From JAAZMA01 sp036720245 (GTDB taxonomy: Bacteria > Bacillota > Clostridia > Tissierellales > Tepidimicrobiaceae), in NCBI GenBank assembly GCA_036720245.1, contig DAIMNI010000004.1, forward strand, positions 1-64,000: DNA of 64,000 nt, read 5' to 3'. Shown here piece after piece: positions 51,870 to 59,567 of the stretch. Each line of letters starts with the position of its first letter. Position 1 is the stretch's first letter. The position numbers were made by a program, and so were the translations under genes. The notes under the pieces were generated by a model. It was given only the letters and a program-made list of their open reading frames with translations. It was not told the DNA's origin and did not search any database.

Positions 51870-53195
51870 ATGTCTAATAGGTCAGCAGCTAATGATGGAT
51901 TTTTGGAAAGACGTTTTAAACTAAGTGAACATGGTACCGATGTTAAGACTGAGATTATTGCAGGAATTACTACTTTTATGACTATGGGCTATATTTTGGC
52001 AGTAAACCCAATGACATTAAATAAAACAGGAATGGATTGGGGTGGAGTATTTACAGCCACAGCAGTATCAGCCATAATAGCCACATTGATAATGGCTTTT
52101 TATGCAAATTATCCCTTTGCATTAGCACCAGGAATGGGACTTAATGCTTTCTTTACCTATACAGTTGTTCTTGGTATGGGAAAATCTTGGCAATTTGCAT
52201 TAACAGCAGTATTTATTGAGGGGATTATCTTTATTATTTTATCATTTCTTAAAGTTAGAGAAGCAATTTTTGATGCAATCCCAATGAATTTGAAAAAAGC
52301 AGTATCGGTGGGTATTGGATTATTTATTGCATTAATAGGATTCACCAGTGCAGGAATTGTAGTGCCAGGAGATGGGATAATAGTAGATTTAGGAGCACTT
52401 ACAACTGCTGGACCACTTTTAACCTTAATAGGTATAGTTATTATAGGAGTATTATTAGCTAAAAATGTAAAAGGTGCATTATTAATAGGTATAATTGCAA
52501 CTACTATAATAGGGATACCCATGGGGGTAACTCTATTACCACAAGGTATGTTAGTGCAATTACCTCCATCCATAGCAGATGTAGCTTTCAAATTTGAATG
52601 GACTGAAATTTTCACTTGGGAAATGTTATTAGTAGTATTTACTTTCCTATTTGTAGACGTATTTGACACTGTAGGAACTCTAGTTGGAGTAGCTTCAAAG
52701 GCAGATATGTTAGATGAAGAAGGAAAATTAGAAAAAGCTAGTGAAGCATTATTAGCAGATGCAATAGGTACAGTAGCAGGAGCTTGTTTAGGTACTAGTA
52801 CAGTAACTACCTATGTAGAATCAGCAGCAGGGGTAGCTGATGGTGGTAGAACAGGACTTACAGCTTTATCTACAGCAGTAATGTTCTTCTTAGCATTATT
52901 CTTCTCACCTATATTTGGCATGATACCAGCAGAAGCTACAGCACCAGCACTAATTTTAGTAGGATTATTTATGATGAGTCCAATAAAAGATATAGACTTA
53001 GAAGACTTTACAGAAGCTATACCAGCATTCTTAACTATAGTTATGATGCCTTTTGCCTATAGTATTGCACAAGGAATCGTATTTGGTATGGTATCCTATG
53101 TAATATTAAAACTTTTAACTGGAAAACATAAAGAGATTTCAGGCATTATGTATGTATTAGCAGTATTATTTATACTAAGCCATATATTCCTATAA
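51870..53195 (+). CDS. AzgA/PbuG-type purine permease (NCS2 family)
   Basis: 441 residues with about twelve hydrophobic helices. The N-terminus (FLERRFKLSEHGTDVKTEIIAGITTFMTMGYILAVNP), PFALAPGMGLNAFFTYTVV and FLFVDVFDTVGTLVGVA are signatures of the AzgA-type guanine/hypoxanthine/adenine permeases. It brings purine bases into the cell for the adjacent catabolic enzymes. AAGGAGG precedes the ATG; a terminator follows. Confidence 0.93.
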   Translation: MSNRSAANDGFLERRFKLSEHGTDVKTEIIAGITTFMTMGYILAVNPMTLNKTGMDWGGVFTATAVSAIIATLIMAFYANYPFALAPGMGLNAFFTYTVVLGMGKSWQFALTAVFIEGIIFIILSFLKVREAIFDAIPMNLKKAVSVGIGLFIALIGFTSAGIVVPGDGIIVDLGALTTAGPLLTLIGIVIIGVLLAKNVKGALLIGIIATTIIGIPMGVTLLPQGMLVQLPPSIADVAFKFEWTEIFTWEMLLVVFTFLFVDVFDTVGTLVGVASKADMLDEEGKLEKASEALLADAIGTVAGACLGTSTVTTYVESAAGVADGGRTGLTALSTAVMFFLALFFSPIFGMIPAEATAPALILVGLFMMSPIKDIDLEDFTEAIPAFLTIVMMPFAYSIAQGIVFGMVSYVILKLLTGKHKEISGIMYVLAVLFILSHIFL

Positions 53196-53210
53196 AGTAA
53201 ATCTAGGACA

Positions 53211-53245
53211 CTGGGACAAGGGGAGTTTTCCTTGTCCCACTTTTA
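53211..53245 (+). terminator. Terminator after the purine permease
   Basis: TGGGACAAGG pairs with CCTTGTCCCA (8-base loop), followed by CTTTTAC; CAATTG-type repeats come next. Confidence 0.75.
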
Positions 53246-53347
53246 CAATGGATAATGGACAATTGACAATTACTGGGGTCAATCTTTGGGGTTTTTTTGA
53301 TGGCTCAGATAATTAATTGTCAATTGGAAAAGGAGAAAATAATTATT

Positions 53348-53698
53348 ATGGATGAAAATTTAATATTAAATAGGTCTTTTGATTTTGCAGTTCAAACTGT
53401 TGAGGTATATAAATATTTATGTAATAAAAGGGAGTTTGTTTTATCAAAGCAATTACTTCGTTCGGGGACTAGTATTGGGGCAAATGTTAAAGAGGCCATG
53501 CACGGGCAAAGCAGAAAAGATTTTTTATCTAAAATGAATATTGCCTTAAAAGAGGCTAATGAAACAGAATATTGGATTGAATTATTAATTGAAACGGGGT
53601 ATCTAACAAAGGAAGATAGCCTGAAATATTTAAATAATTGTAAAGAATTATGTAGGATACTAGGTAGCATAGTAAAAACGACTAAAAGCACAATCTAA
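53348..53698 (+). CDS. Four-helix bundle protein (S23/IVS-like)
   Basis: 116 residues from ATG 53348, which has AAAGGAG upstream and matches the family start (MDENLILNRSFDFAVQTVEVYKYL). Conserved phrases are LLRSGTSIGANVKEA and EANETEYWIELL. The family was first noted as inserts in 23S rRNA genes, but most copies lie elsewhere and their role is unknown. Flanked on both sides by CAATTG-type repeats, it may have arrived with them and need not belong to purine metabolism. Confidence 0.88.
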   Translation: MDENLILNRSFDFAVQTVEVYKYLCNKREFVLSKQLLRSGTSIGANVKEAMHGQSRKDFLSKMNIALKEANETEYWIELLIETGYLTKEDSLKYLNNCKELCRILGSIVKTTKSTI

Positions 53699-53721
53699 AA
53701 ATGACCCAAAAGATAGACCCA

Positions 53722-53760
53722 AACAATTGTCAATTGCTAATTGTCAACTGTCAATTAAAC
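53722..53760. repeat. CAATTG-rich repeats
   Basis: CAATTGTCAATTGCTAATTG followed by TCAACTGTCAATT; another short block lies at 53245-53276, so the four-helix bundle gene is bracketed. Confidence 0.7.
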
Positions 53761-53778
53761 AAATGGGGGTGGGGATAA

Positions 53779-54648
53779 ATGTCTTTAGAAATGGTTTATA
53801 AAGGGAATAGTATATCTGAAGTTGTGGAAATATTGGAAAAGTATAAAGAAGATGCAAAATTAATAGCAGGGGGAACAGATATTATTATTGATATTAGAAA
53901 TGAAAAGATCCAGCCACGAGTTTTAGTAGATATTTCAAGTATAGAAGAATTAAAAAAGATTGAAGAAAAAGATGATTATATAGAAATAGGTGGAGCAGCT
54001 ACTTTTACACAAATTGTAGAATCTGAAATTTTTACAGGGAATTTATATGGATTAAATAAAGCTTGTAGATTAGTAGGTTCTCCACAAATTAGAAATAAGG
54101 GTACCATAGGTGGAAATATTGCCAATGGTTCTGCTGCAGCAGATTCTGTTCCTCCACTAATTTGCCTAGATGCTAGTATTGTTTTAGAAAGCATCCACAA
54201 TACTCGGGAAATAAAATTAGAAGATTATTATAAAAATCAGATTAAAATTGAAGAAAATGAATTGATTGCAAAAATTCACTTTAAAAAACCCCTTGAAAAT
54301 CAAATATTAGCTTTCTCCAAACTTGGTCTTAGAAAGGCATTGGCTATATCTAGGCTTACTATAGCTACTTTATTGGAACTAGATGAAGACAATAGGATAA
54401 AAAATATTATAGTGTCAAGTGGTGCTTTGGCAAAATATCCAATTAGAGAAGTAGAATTAGAAGAATTTTTCCTAGGGAAAATTCTAGACGAAGAAAATAT
54501 AAAGCAAGGGATAATAGTACTTCAAAATTCTATGGATAAAAGATTGGCTGGAAGATCTACACTGCCCTACAAGAGAGCAGCAGTAGAAAGAATCCTAAGG
54601 GAAGCCCTATATGAGGCCTCTAATTTGGACAAGGTGGTGGCATTATGA
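53779..54648 (+). CDS. Molybdenum hydroxylase FAD-binding subunit (XdhB type)
   Basis: 289 residues. FAD-binding motifs are AGGTDIIIDIRN (residues 33-44) and GSPQIRNKGTIGGNIANGSAAADSVPPLI. A CO-dehydrogenase-type C-terminal domain follows. It passes electrons between the iron-sulfur subunit and NAD or another carrier in xanthine dehydrogenase and related enzymes. GGGGGTGGGG precedes the ATG. Its stop overlaps the ATG of the iron-sulfur subunit (TTATGAG). Confidence 0.93.
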   Translation: MSLEMVYKGNSISEVVEILEKYKEDAKLIAGGTDIIIDIRNEKIQPRVLVDISSIEELKKIEEKDDYIEIGGAATFTQIVESEIFTGNLYGLNKACRLVGSPQIRNKGTIGGNIANGSAAADSVPPLICLDASIVLESIHNTREIKLEDYYKNQIKIEENELIAKIHFKKPLENQILAFSKLGLRKALAISRLTIATLLELDEDNRIKNIIVSSGALAKYPIREVELEEFFLGKILDEENIKQGIIVLQNSMDKRLAGRSTLPYKRAAVERILREALYEASNLDKVVAL

Positions 54649-55124
54649 GAGAAATATCCTTAAATGTAAATGGGAAAGACTATAATTTAGAAATAGATGA
54701 AAACAAAAGACTTTTAGATTTAATAAGGGAAGATTTAGACCTAATAGGTGTAAAAGAAGGCTGTAGCGAAGGGGAATGTGGGGCCTGTTCCATAATAATG
54801 GATGGAGAAGTAGTGAATTCTTGTTTAATTATGGCTTTTCAAGCTGATGGGAGCCATATCTTAACCATAGAAGGATTAGAAGAAAATGGAGAAGTAAATC
54901 TAATTCAACAGGCATTTATAGATGTGGGGGCAGTTCAATGTGGCTATTGCACTCCCGGAATGATTATGTCTGTAAAGGCATTATTAGATAAAAACCCAAA
55001 TCCATCTCGTGAGGAAATTAGGGAAGGGATTTCAGGCAATCTATGTAGATGTACAGGATACAATAAAATAATAGATGCTACAGAAAAATCTATAATGTAT
55101 ATGAAGGAGGGGGAAGGATGCTAA
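54645..55124 (+). CDS. Molybdenum hydroxylase [2Fe-2S] subunit (XdhC type)
   Basis: 159 residues. The plant-type ferredoxin cluster uses Cys40, Cys45, Cys48 and Cys60 (GCSEGECGACSIIMDG ... C). The second cluster uses Cys99, Cys102, Cys134 and Cys136 (CGYC ... CRC). All eight ligands are present. It links the Mo subunits to the FAD subunit. Its 3' end overlaps the next gene by 7 bases. Confidence 0.95.
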   Translation: MREISLNVNGKDYNLEIDENKRLLDLIREDLDLIGVKEGCSEGECGACSIIMDGEVVNSCLIMAFQADGSHILTIEGLEENGEVNLIQQAFIDVGAVQCGYCTPGMIMSVKALLDKNPNPSREEIREGISGNLCRCTGYNKIIDATEKSIMYMKEGEGC

Positions 55125-56380
55125 ATACAGTAGGTAAAAACATTATTAGAGTAGATGCCCATAGTAAAGTTACAGGAAAAGCCTTGTATCCAGAGGATAT
55201 TTATATGGACAATATGGCCTATGGTATGACCCTAAGGTCCAAACTCCCCCATGCCTATATTAAAGTAGATATTACAGAAGCTGAAAGAATAGATGGGATT
55301 CTTAAAATTTTTACCTATAAGGATGTGCCAAATAATCAATATGGAGTAGTTTTTAAAGATCATGAAGTGTTTTGTGAAAAAAAGGTTAGAAGAATTGGAG
55401 ATCCTATTGCTTTTGTAGTAGGTAAGACCAAAGAAGTTTGTAAAGAGGCTTTAGAGAAAATAAAAGTAGAATACGAAGAATTAGAAGGGGTATTTGACCC
55501 AGTACTGGCTATGAGAGAAGATTCTCCAAAGGTTCATGGGGATAGCAATATAATGTATCATTATAAAATTAGACGGGGAGATATAGAAGAAGGTTTTAAA
55601 AATTCTTATGTAATTGCAGAAAACACTTATAGTACCCATATGGTAGAACATGGATTTTTACAGCCAGAAGCTGGTGTTTCTTTTATAGATGAAGAAGGCA
55701 GGATTGCAGTCATTGTGGCTACTCAATATCCTCATTATGATAGAGAAGAAATTGCCTCTGCCTTAAATCTATCAGGGGAAAAGGTAAGAATAATAAATGC
55801 CAATATAGGTGGTGCTTTTGGTGGTAGAGAAGATATTAGTCTCCAAATACATTTAGCTTTGGCTACTTATATACTTGAAATACCTATTAAAACCGTATAT
55901 TCTAGAGAAGAATCCTTTTTAGCCCATAGTAAGCGTCATCCAATTATTATGAAATGCAAAACAGGGGCAGATAAAAATGGAAAATTAATGGCCATGGAGG
56001 CAGAATTAATTGGGGATACTGGAGCTTATGCTTCTTGGGCAACAAATGTAATGCGGAAAGCAGGAGTCCATATTACTGGACCTTATTATATACCAAATGT
56101 AAAAGTAGATTCCTATGGAGTCTATACAAATAATCCTTATGCTGGGGCCATGAGAGGATTTGGCGCAACCCAAGTGCCTATAGCTCATGAACAGCAAATG
56201 GATATTTTAGCAGAAAAACTAGGTTTAGATCCTATATCTATTAGAATGATAAATATATTTAAAAAAGGTTCTACTACAGCCACAGGTCAAGTCCTAGTAG
56301 AATCCGTTCCCCTAGAGGAATGTATAGAAAGTATAGTAGAAAAAATGGACTTTCTTGGAGAAAAGGGGGGAGCCAGATGA
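55118..56380 (+). CDS. Molybdenum hydroxylase large Mo subunit, N-terminal part (split)
   Basis: 420 residues. It contains the aldehyde-oxidase/xanthine-dehydrogenase N-terminal a/b hammerhead (about 15-130) and the first molybdopterin domain, with GGAFGGREDIS and AGAMRGFGATQ motifs. It stops where single-chain XdhA proteins (about 750 residues) continue. The next gene encodes the remainder, with an ATGA overlap. A similar split is known for Eubacterium barkeri nicotinate dehydrogenase (NdhL/NdhM), a selenium enzyme. The purine context favours xanthine or purine hydroxylation. No sign of a recent nonsense mutation: the second half has its own strong ribosome binding site. Confidence 0.9.
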   Translation: MLNTVGKNIIRVDAHSKVTGKALYPEDIYMDNMAYGMTLRSKLPHAYIKVDITEAERIDGILKIFTYKDVPNNQYGVVFKDHEVFCEKKVRRIGDPIAFVVGKTKEVCKEALEKIKVEYEELEGVFDPVLAMREDSPKVHGDSNIMYHYKIRRGDIEEGFKNSYVIAENTYSTHMVEHGFLQPEAGVSFIDEEGRIAVIVATQYPHYDREEIASALNLSGEKVRIINANIGGAFGGREDISLQIHLALATYILEIPIKTVYSREESFLAHSKRHPIIMKCKTGADKNGKLMAMEAELIGDTGAYASWATNVMRKAGVHITGPYYIPNVKVDSYGVYTNNPYAGAMRGFGATQVPIAHEQQMDILAEKLGLDPISIRMINIFKKGSTTATGQVLVESVPLEECIESIVEKMDFLGEKGGAR

Positions 56381-57360
56381 AAAAAGTAGGTAGAGGTATT
56401 GGAGTATCCTTTTATGGCACTGGATATGGCAATGGCTTTCCCGATGTTTCTAAGGCAATAGTAGTATTACATGAAAATGGGAAGGTAGGTATATATGTAG
56501 GGGCTACAGAGGTAGGACAAGGTGCAAAAACAGCTTTACTGCAAATAGGGGCAGAAGCCTTAGGCCTATGTACTAAGGACATATTGTTTATATCGGAAGA
56601 CACTAGTTTAATGCCAGATTCAGGCACTGCAGCAGCTAGCCGCCAAACTTATAATACGGGAAATGCCATTAAGGTAGCTTGTGAGAATTTTAAAGCAGAA
56701 ATAATTAATATAGCCCAAAAAGAACTAAAATTAAATTCCAATAGGGGATTAAAAGTGGAAAATGGGGAGATTTATTTAGAATTTTTCCCAGAAAAGCGAA
56801 TTAGTTTTAAGGAATTAGCAGATAAATATGGAGATGGAAATATTGCGTCAGATGGAGAATTTGTAGCTCAAACTGTAGAAATGGACTCAGAAACTGGTCA
56901 AGGGGCACCTTATTGGCCTTATACTTTTAATGCTTGTGGTATAGAATTAGAAGTGGATATTTTAACTGGACAAATAAATATACTAAAAGCAGTATTTGCC
57001 CAAGATGCAGGCAGAGCAGTAAATCCCCATTTAGTAGAGGGACAAATGGATGGGGGATTTGCCATGGCATTAGGCTATGCATTATTTGAAGATTTAAATT
57101 TGGAAAACGGTAAAATTAAAAATGACAAATTTTCCAGATATTTAATACCTACAGCCATGGATATGATAGATGTGGAAAATATAATAATAGAAGACCCAGA
57201 ACCTACAGCCCCCTATGGAGCCAAAGGAATAGGCGAACCAGTAATGATTCCCATAACTCCAGCTATACTAAATGCAATATATGATGCCACAGGGGTAAGG
57301 ATATATGATTTGCCAGCTACGCCGGAGAAGTTGAGGAAGGCTTTGGATGAGGCACAATAA
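56377..57360 (+). CDS. Molybdenum hydroxylase Mo subunit, C-terminal part (split)
   Basis: 327 residues from ATG 56377 (AAAAGGGGGGAG upstream); in-frame upstream starts lie within the preceding gene. It holds the second molybdopterin-binding domain: YVGATEVGQGAKTAL, TAAASRQTYNTGNAI, AQDAGRAVNP, and PYGAKGIGEPVMIP with the catalytic Glu of the family. Together with the preceding gene it makes one complete Mo subunit. Sulfur- or selenium-ligated Mo cofactor insertion is probably served by the YqeB/YqeC/XdhC-type genes at 61-64 kb. Confidence 0.9.
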   Translation: MKKVGRGIGVSFYGTGYGNGFPDVSKAIVVLHENGKVGIYVGATEVGQGAKTALLQIGAEALGLCTKDILFISEDTSLMPDSGTAAASRQTYNTGNAIKVACENFKAEIINIAQKELKLNSNRGLKVENGEIYLEFFPEKRISFKELADKYGDGNIASDGEFVAQTVEMDSETGQGAPYWPYTFNACGIELEVDILTGQINILKAVFAQDAGRAVNPHLVEGQMDGGFAMALGYALFEDLNLENGKIKNDKFSRYLIPTAMDMIDVENIIIEDPEPTAPYGAKGIGEPVMIPITPAILNAIYDATGVRIYDLPATPEKLRKALDEAQ

Positions 57361-57372
57361 GTTAAATACTAT

Positions 57373-57606
57373 TGTGGTGAATCCCGACATATTTGGGAAG
57401 AACGCCCCTCCAATTCAAGATTCGGAAAGTATCACAACACGGGAAAAAAATGGCCGTGAAGATTGCTACCGCTAAAAAACACGGCCAAACAATCTTTTTC
57501 CCTTAGTTGGATACTTTCACGAATCTTTCATAAGTCGGAGCTTATCTTCTCAAATATGCCTGAATGTACTAGTATATCATAAGACAGAGAATCATTCGGG
57601 ATCACT
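57373..57606. repeat. Large imperfect inverted repeat (MITE-like or structured RNA)
   Basis: Nested complementary segments fold the whole region: GTGAATCCCGA against TCGGGATCAC at the ends, ATTTGGGAAGAA against TTCTCAAAT, GATTCGGAAAGTATC against GATACTTTCACGAATC, and TGGCCGTG against CACGGCCA at the centre. No reading frame of note. This is the first half of the 486-base gene-free gap 57361-57846; other repeats fill the rest. Confidence 0.65.
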
Positions 57607-57623
57607 GAAAAAGTACTTATTCT

Positions 57624-57755
57624 GTCATCCTGAGCATCGCGAAGGATCTCCATACGATGGGGACATTCCTCAAAAAGATAGACCGTCTTGCAAGAGGTGT
57701 GTCCCCTAACCTTTGCACCGCTTAGGGATCCTTCACCTTTGGCTCAGGATGACAG
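57624..57755. repeat. GTCATCCTGAGC palindromic element with internal insertion
   Basis: Opposed ends GTCATCCTGAGCATCGCGAA and TTTGGCTCAGGATGAC enclose a nested inverted repeat GGGGACATTCCTC ... GAGGTGTGTCCCC. Looks like one palindromic repeat nested in another. Confidence 0.75.
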
Positions 57756-57761
57756 CGTTTT

Positions 57762-57826
57762 TCAATTGTCAACTATCAATTGTCAATTGTAAATTGCGCC
57801 AGGGAGAACCGTCCCCGCTGGCGCAC
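57762..57826. repeat. CAATTG-type repeat followed by GCGCCAG...CTGGCGC repeat
   Basis: CAATTGTCAACTATCAATTG units run to about 57794. GCGCCAGGGAGAACCGTCCC followed by CGCTGGCGC (57797-57825) comes next, ending 21 bases before the second adenine deaminase. Same pairing of repeat types as at 42807-42868. Confidence 0.75.
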
Positions 57827-57846
57827 AAATATAGAGAGGTGATAAT

Positions 57847-59553
57847 ATGCTAAATAAAATAAAAATAGCCAATGGCGAAAAGAAGGCGCCTCTGGTGATA
57901 AAAAATGCTAATATAATAAATGTGTTTACTAATGAAATAATCCCTGGGGATGTTGCCATATATAATGGTAGGATAGTTGGCATAGGGGACTATAGTGGAG
58001 AAGAGGAAATAGATTTAGAGGGGAAATATTTATCTCCTAGCTTTATAGATGGTCATGTTCATATAGAATCTTCTATGGTAACAGCTTTACAATTTTCTAA
58101 GGCAATAGTGCCTCACGGTGTAACCACTATAATTGCTGATCCTCATGAAATTGCTAATGTTAAGGGGCTAGAGGGGGTAGAATATATATTAGATAGTAGC
58201 GAAAATCTGCCATTAGATGTGTATATAATGCTACCTAGCTGTGTACCAGCTACTCCCTTTGAAAATTCAGGGGCTGTGCTAAATGCAGAGGATTTAGAAA
58301 AATTAATAGATCATCCTAGAGTATTAGGTCTTGGGGAGATGATGAATTATCCTGGAGTTATAAATGGGGATAAGGAAGTATTAAAAAAGCTAGAACTATT
58401 TCAAGATAAAGTAATAGACGGCCATGGCCCTCTAATAAAAGATAAAGAATTAAATACTTATGTAGGGGCAGGGATTGTTACGGAACACGAGGCTTCCACT
58501 ATAGAGGAAATGATAGATAGATTGAGGCTAGGCATGTATATTCATATTAGGGAGGGCTCTGCTGCTAGAAATTTAAAGGAATTAATTCAAGGGGTAAATA
58601 AAGATAATTTACGAAGATGTATATTTTGTACTGATGATAAACATCCATCAGATTTATTGACTGATGGCAGTATAGACCACAATATTAGACTTGCCATTAA
58701 AAGTGGGATTGACCCAATAGATTGTATAAAAATGGCCTCCTTAAATGCGGCTGAATGCTATGGCCTAAAAGGAAAAGGTGCCATAGCTCCAGGATACTAC
58801 GCCGATATGGTGGTAATTGATAATTTAGAGGAGTTCAATATAATGGAAGTATATAAAAATGGAAAATTGGTAGCTAAAGACAATAAGCCATTATTTAATT
58901 TAGAGGAAATGGATAGTTCCTCCATGATGAATACTGTAAATATAAGTGAAATCACAGAAAAAGATTTGGAAATAAAATTAAATGGCGAAAAAGTCAATGT
59001 AATAAAGTTACTTCCCTATAGTTTAATTACAGAAAAAGTAATAAGAGAAGTAGAACTAGAAAATGGGGTATTTAAACCACAAAATGATATATTAAAAGTA
59101 GCAGTAGTGGAAAGACATAATAAAACTGGAAATATTGGTCTAGGTTTAGTAGAAGGATTTGGCCTTAAAAATGGAGCTATAGCTTCTACAGTAGCCCATG
59201 ATTCTCACAATATTATAGTAATAGGGGACAATGATAGGGATATTTTAATGGCCATACACGAATTAGAAAAAGTAGGTGGAGGTATTACCATAGTTTCTAA
59301 TGGGGAAATAATAGACACCTTAGCCTTAGAAATTGCAGGATTAATGAGTCAAAAACCTTTAGGAGAAGTAAATGAAAAATTAAGTGAAATGCTAAATGTT
59401 TCTTACGAAAAGTTAAAAATAAATAGAGAATATGAACCTTTTATGACATTATCTTTTATTGCACTACCTGTAATTCCAGATATTAAATTGACAGATATGG
59501 GGCTTTTCTATGTGGGAGAATTTAAGTTTATAGATTTAAATGTTGAGTCCTAG
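57847..59553 (+). CDS. Adenine deaminase
   Basis: 568 residues, the usual AdeC length. All expected metal ligands are present: His70 and His72 in DGHVHIESSM, Glu164 in LGLGEMM, His193 in DGHGP, His214 in TEHEAST, and Asp263 in CTDDKHPSD. The C-terminal domain has GLVEGFGLKNGAIAS and VAHDSHNIIVIG. It converts adenine to hypoxanthine, which the molybdenum hydroxylase can oxidise to xanthine. GAGAGGTG precedes the ATG. Compare the divergent homologue at 49949. Confidence 0.92.
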   Translation: MLNKIKIANGEKKAPLVIKNANIINVFTNEIIPGDVAIYNGRIVGIGDYSGEEEIDLEGKYLSPSFIDGHVHIESSMVTALQFSKAIVPHGVTTIIADPHEIANVKGLEGVEYILDSSENLPLDVYIMLPSCVPATPFENSGAVLNAEDLEKLIDHPRVLGLGEMMNYPGVINGDKEVLKKLELFQDKVIDGHGPLIKDKELNTYVGAGIVTEHEASTIEEMIDRLRLGMYIHIREGSAARNLKELIQGVNKDNLRRCIFCTDDKHPSDLLTDGSIDHNIRLAIKSGIDPIDCIKMASLNAAECYGLKGKGAIAPGYYADMVVIDNLEEFNIMEVYKNGKLVAKDNKPLFNLEEMDSSSMMNTVNISEITEKDLEIKLNGEKVNVIKLLPYSLITEKVIREVELENGVFKPQNDILKVAVVERHNKTGNIGLGLVEGFGLKNGAIASTVAHDSHNIIVIGDNDRDILMAIHELEKVGGGITIVSNGEIIDTLALEIAGLMSQKPLGEVNEKLSEMLNVSYEKLKINREYEPFMTLSFIALPVIPDIKLTDMGLFYVGEFKFIDLNVES

Positions 59554-59567
59554 AAAGGGAGGGATTT

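Noticed and set aside
53348..53698. Four-helix bundle protein as part of the purine pathway
   Set aside because: It is flanked by repeats, has a separate start signal and belongs to a widely scattered family with no known metabolic role.
56377..57360. Molybdenum subunit disrupted by a nonsense mutation
   Set aside because: The second part has its own start with an ATGA overlap and a strong ribosome binding site, and a matching natural split is known in nicotinate dehydrogenase.
7240..57826. CRISPR array from repeated short palindromes
   Set aside because: The repeats are dispersed between genes with no regular spacers, and no cas genes are present.
38902..59553. Uric acid degradation by the ygeX/ygeY/ssnA/xdhD-type pathway
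   Set aside because: No diaminopropionate ammonia-lyase-like, carbamoyltransferase-like or carbamate kinase gene is seen; only guanine deaminase and hydantoinase folds are shared.
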